5,661 nucleotides of DNA, taken from the NCBI GenBank assembly GCA_021787775.1, contig JAJYLK010000088.1, positions 1 through 5,661 of the forward strand, given 5' to 3'. The notes beneath the pieces were generated by a model. The model ran no database searches and was not told the DNA's origin. It worked only from the letters and a program-made list of their open reading frames with translations. The translations under genes and the position numbers were made by a program. Of the stretch, positions 4,884-5,661 are shown one piece after another. Every line of letters begins with the position of its first letter. Within the stretch, counting starts at the first letter, position 1. Source of the DNA: Actinomycetes bacterium (lineage in GTDB: Bacteria; Actinomycetota; Thermoleophilia; BMS3ABIN01).

Positions 4884-4890
4884 CTCCTTT
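4884..4890 (-). promoter_or_regulatory. Shine-Dalgarno that decides the hisG GTG start
   Basis: AAAGGAG on the minus strand, 6 nt before GTG 4877. The alternative ATG at 4910 has only weak purines in front and would add 11 residues absent from typical HisG. Confidence 0.75.
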
Positions 4891-4910
4891 GGGACTTTAT
4901 GAACCTTCAT

Positions 4911-4940
4911 ATCATAGCGAATTTACCTGGCTTCAGATAA
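4911..4940 (-). promoter_or_regulatory. Candidate hisG promoter
   Basis: TATGAT (4916-4911, 5 of 6 to TATAAT) with TTATCT (4940-4935, 3 of 6 to TTGACA) 18 nt upstream. Transcription would start near 4904, giving a leader of about 27 nt to the GTG and excluding the ATG at 4910. Confidence 0.4.
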
Positions 4941-4992
4941 TTCCGGATGGGGGGAAGCGATGTACGGCCTGAGCGGCGCGACTCCCGCCAAC

Positions 4993-5012
4993 ACTGGCAA
5001 ATATGTGCCAGT
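4993..5012. repeat. Inverted repeat ACTGGCA-N6-TGCCAGT upstream of hisG
   Basis: Perfect 7-bp arms separated by AATATG, about 55 bp upstream of the hisG -35 candidate. It is not followed by a T-run on either strand, so an operator is more likely than a terminator. No regulator is identified. Confidence 0.45.
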
Positions 5013-5017
5013 TACTC

Positions 5018-5039
5018 AAAAAAGGGCGCTGAAAACCCT
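5018..5039 (-). terminator. Weak hairpin plus U6 downstream of prfB
   Basis: On the minus strand AGGG (5039-5036) pairs with CCCT (5026-5023) around a 9-nt loop, leading directly into a run of T. The stem is short; together with the stronger hairpin at 5071-5095 it probably ends the prfB transcript. Confidence 0.35.
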
Positions 5040-5070
5040 GAGGGCCGGCTTTTCCTCCCGGACGGCTTCA

Positions 5071-5095
5071 CCTGTGACCGGCTGCCGGTCACAGG
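5071..5095 (-). terminator. Strong hairpin after prfB
   Basis: CCTGTGACCGG and CCGGTCACAGG form a perfect 11-bp stem with a CTG/CAG loop, beginning 6 nt after the prfB stop. The minus strand continues TGAAGCCGTCC, without a U-run, so it may be a transcript-end stabiliser or a U-independent terminator. Confidence 0.55.
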
Positions 5096-5101
5096 CTGAA
5101 T

Positions 5102-5659
5102 TTAGCTGCTTTTTCCGGCCCGCAGCACAAGGTACTCATGGATGAAACCGTCGATGTCGCCATCCAGCACCCCCTGGGCGTTGCCCACTTCATAATTGGT
5201 GCGGTGATCCTTGACCATCTGGTACGGGGCCAGCACGTAAGAGCGGATCTGGCTGCCCCAGGCGATCTCCATCAGTTCGCCGCGCTCCTTCTCCATCAGT
5301 TCGGCGCGCTGGCGCTCCTGCAGCTCCAGCAGCTTGCTCTTGAGCAGGCGCATGGCGGTGTTCTTGTTAGACAGCTGCGAGCGCTCGTTTTGACATTGAA
5401 CAACTATTTTGGTGGGAAGGTGAGTAATGCGCACCGCCGAGTCCGTCTTGTTGACGTGCTGGCCTCCGGCGCCGCTGGCGCGGTAGGTCTCGATCCGCAG
5501 GTCCTTCTCGTCGATCTCGACCTGGACGTCTTCCTCCACCAGCGGGCTGACCTCCACGGCGGCGAAGCTGGTGTGGCGCCGCCGGGCGGCGTCGAACGGG
5601 GAGATGCGCACCAGCCGGTGGACGCCGCGCTCCGCGGAGAGCAGCCCGTAGGCGTTCTC
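5102..5659 (-). CDS. prfB: Peptide chain release factor 2, C-terminal part (5' end outside window)
   Basis: Releases the finished protein from the ribosome at UGA and UAA stop codons. The visible 185 residues cover the end of the factor: [20 protein letters not shown] (1-20), SPF and [12 protein letters not shown] (20-38), the catalytic GGQ loop [18 protein letters not shown] (60-77, GGQ at 65-67) that enters the peptidyl-transferase centre, the helical [20 protein letters not shown] stretch, [19 protein letters not shown] typical of class I factors, and the end [16 protein letters not shown]. The codon-recognition tripeptide that separates RF2 from RF1, and the programmed frameshift found in many prfB genes, lie off the right edge; the RF2 call rests on the [19 protein letters not shown] stretch and the tail. 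It is followed by two hairpins and then hisG. Confidence 0.95.
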   Translation of the reverse strand, partial: ENAYGLLSAERGVHRLVRISPFDAARRRHTSFAAVEVSPLVEEDVQVEIDEKDLRIETYRASGAGGQHVNKTDSAVRITHLPTKIVVQCQNERSQLSNKNTAMRLLKSKLLELQERQRAELMEKERGELMEIAWGSQIRSYVLAPYQMVKDHRTNYEVGNAQGVLDGDIDGFIHEYLVLRAGKSS

Positions 5660-5661
5660 GC

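Noticed and set aside
4994..5011. Minus-strand TGGCACATATTTGC resembles a sigma-54 -24/-12 promoter upstream of hisG
   Set aside because: The GG-to-GC distance is one base too short for sigma-54, which is strict about spacing, and the match is explained by the perfect inverted repeat at 4993-5012.

Overview
The window (about 60% GC by eye) looks like ordinary bacterial chromosome. The left-hand ABC ATPase is an FtsE of Gram-positive type, prfB and ftsE lie near each other on one strand as they do in many Gram-positive bacteria, transketolase is split into two genes, and start codons include GTG, TTG and CTG. Together these suggest a Gram-positive lineage, most likely a non-actinomycete Actinobacteriota. 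The phylum is an inference; no rRNA or tRNA gene is visible to fix it.

Layout, right to left, because almost everything is on the minus strand. 5659-5102 is the C-terminal half of release factor 2 (prfB), followed by an 11-bp hairpin. 4877-4005 is hisG (long form), with its own promoter and GTG start and a 20-nt palindrome after its stop. 3898-3638 is a GlsB/YeaQ-type small membrane protein. The only plus-strand gene, 3097-3567, is a SnoaL-like protein that converges on it. 2843-2652 is a 63-aa protein with a histidine-rich head and a CCGHPGEPGC tail. 2379-1534 and 1544-594 are the N- and C-terminal transketolase subunits, overlapping by 11 bp. 435-1 is the start of ftsE, cut by the window edge before its Walker B motif.

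Functionally this is a mix. Translation termination (prfB) and division (ftsE) flank metabolic genes: the pentose-phosphate carbon shuffle (tktN/tktC), whose pathway supplies the ribose phosphate for PRPP, and the first step of histidine synthesis (hisG), which consumes PRPP. That link is biochemical; the sequence shows no shared operon, since hairpins and promoter-like sites separate the units.

The least ordinary part is the 253-bp divergent region 2844-3096 and the small His/Cys-rich gene it serves. It carries a 21-bp direct repeat exactly 50 bp apart, a decayed third copy lying over the gene's own ribosome-binding site and start, a CGGAA-type motif repeated every 11-14 nt, and start-stop codon pairs inside each repeat. 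No stretch over 300 bases lacks a gene; the two largest gaps (2380-2651 and 2844-3096) are described as features.
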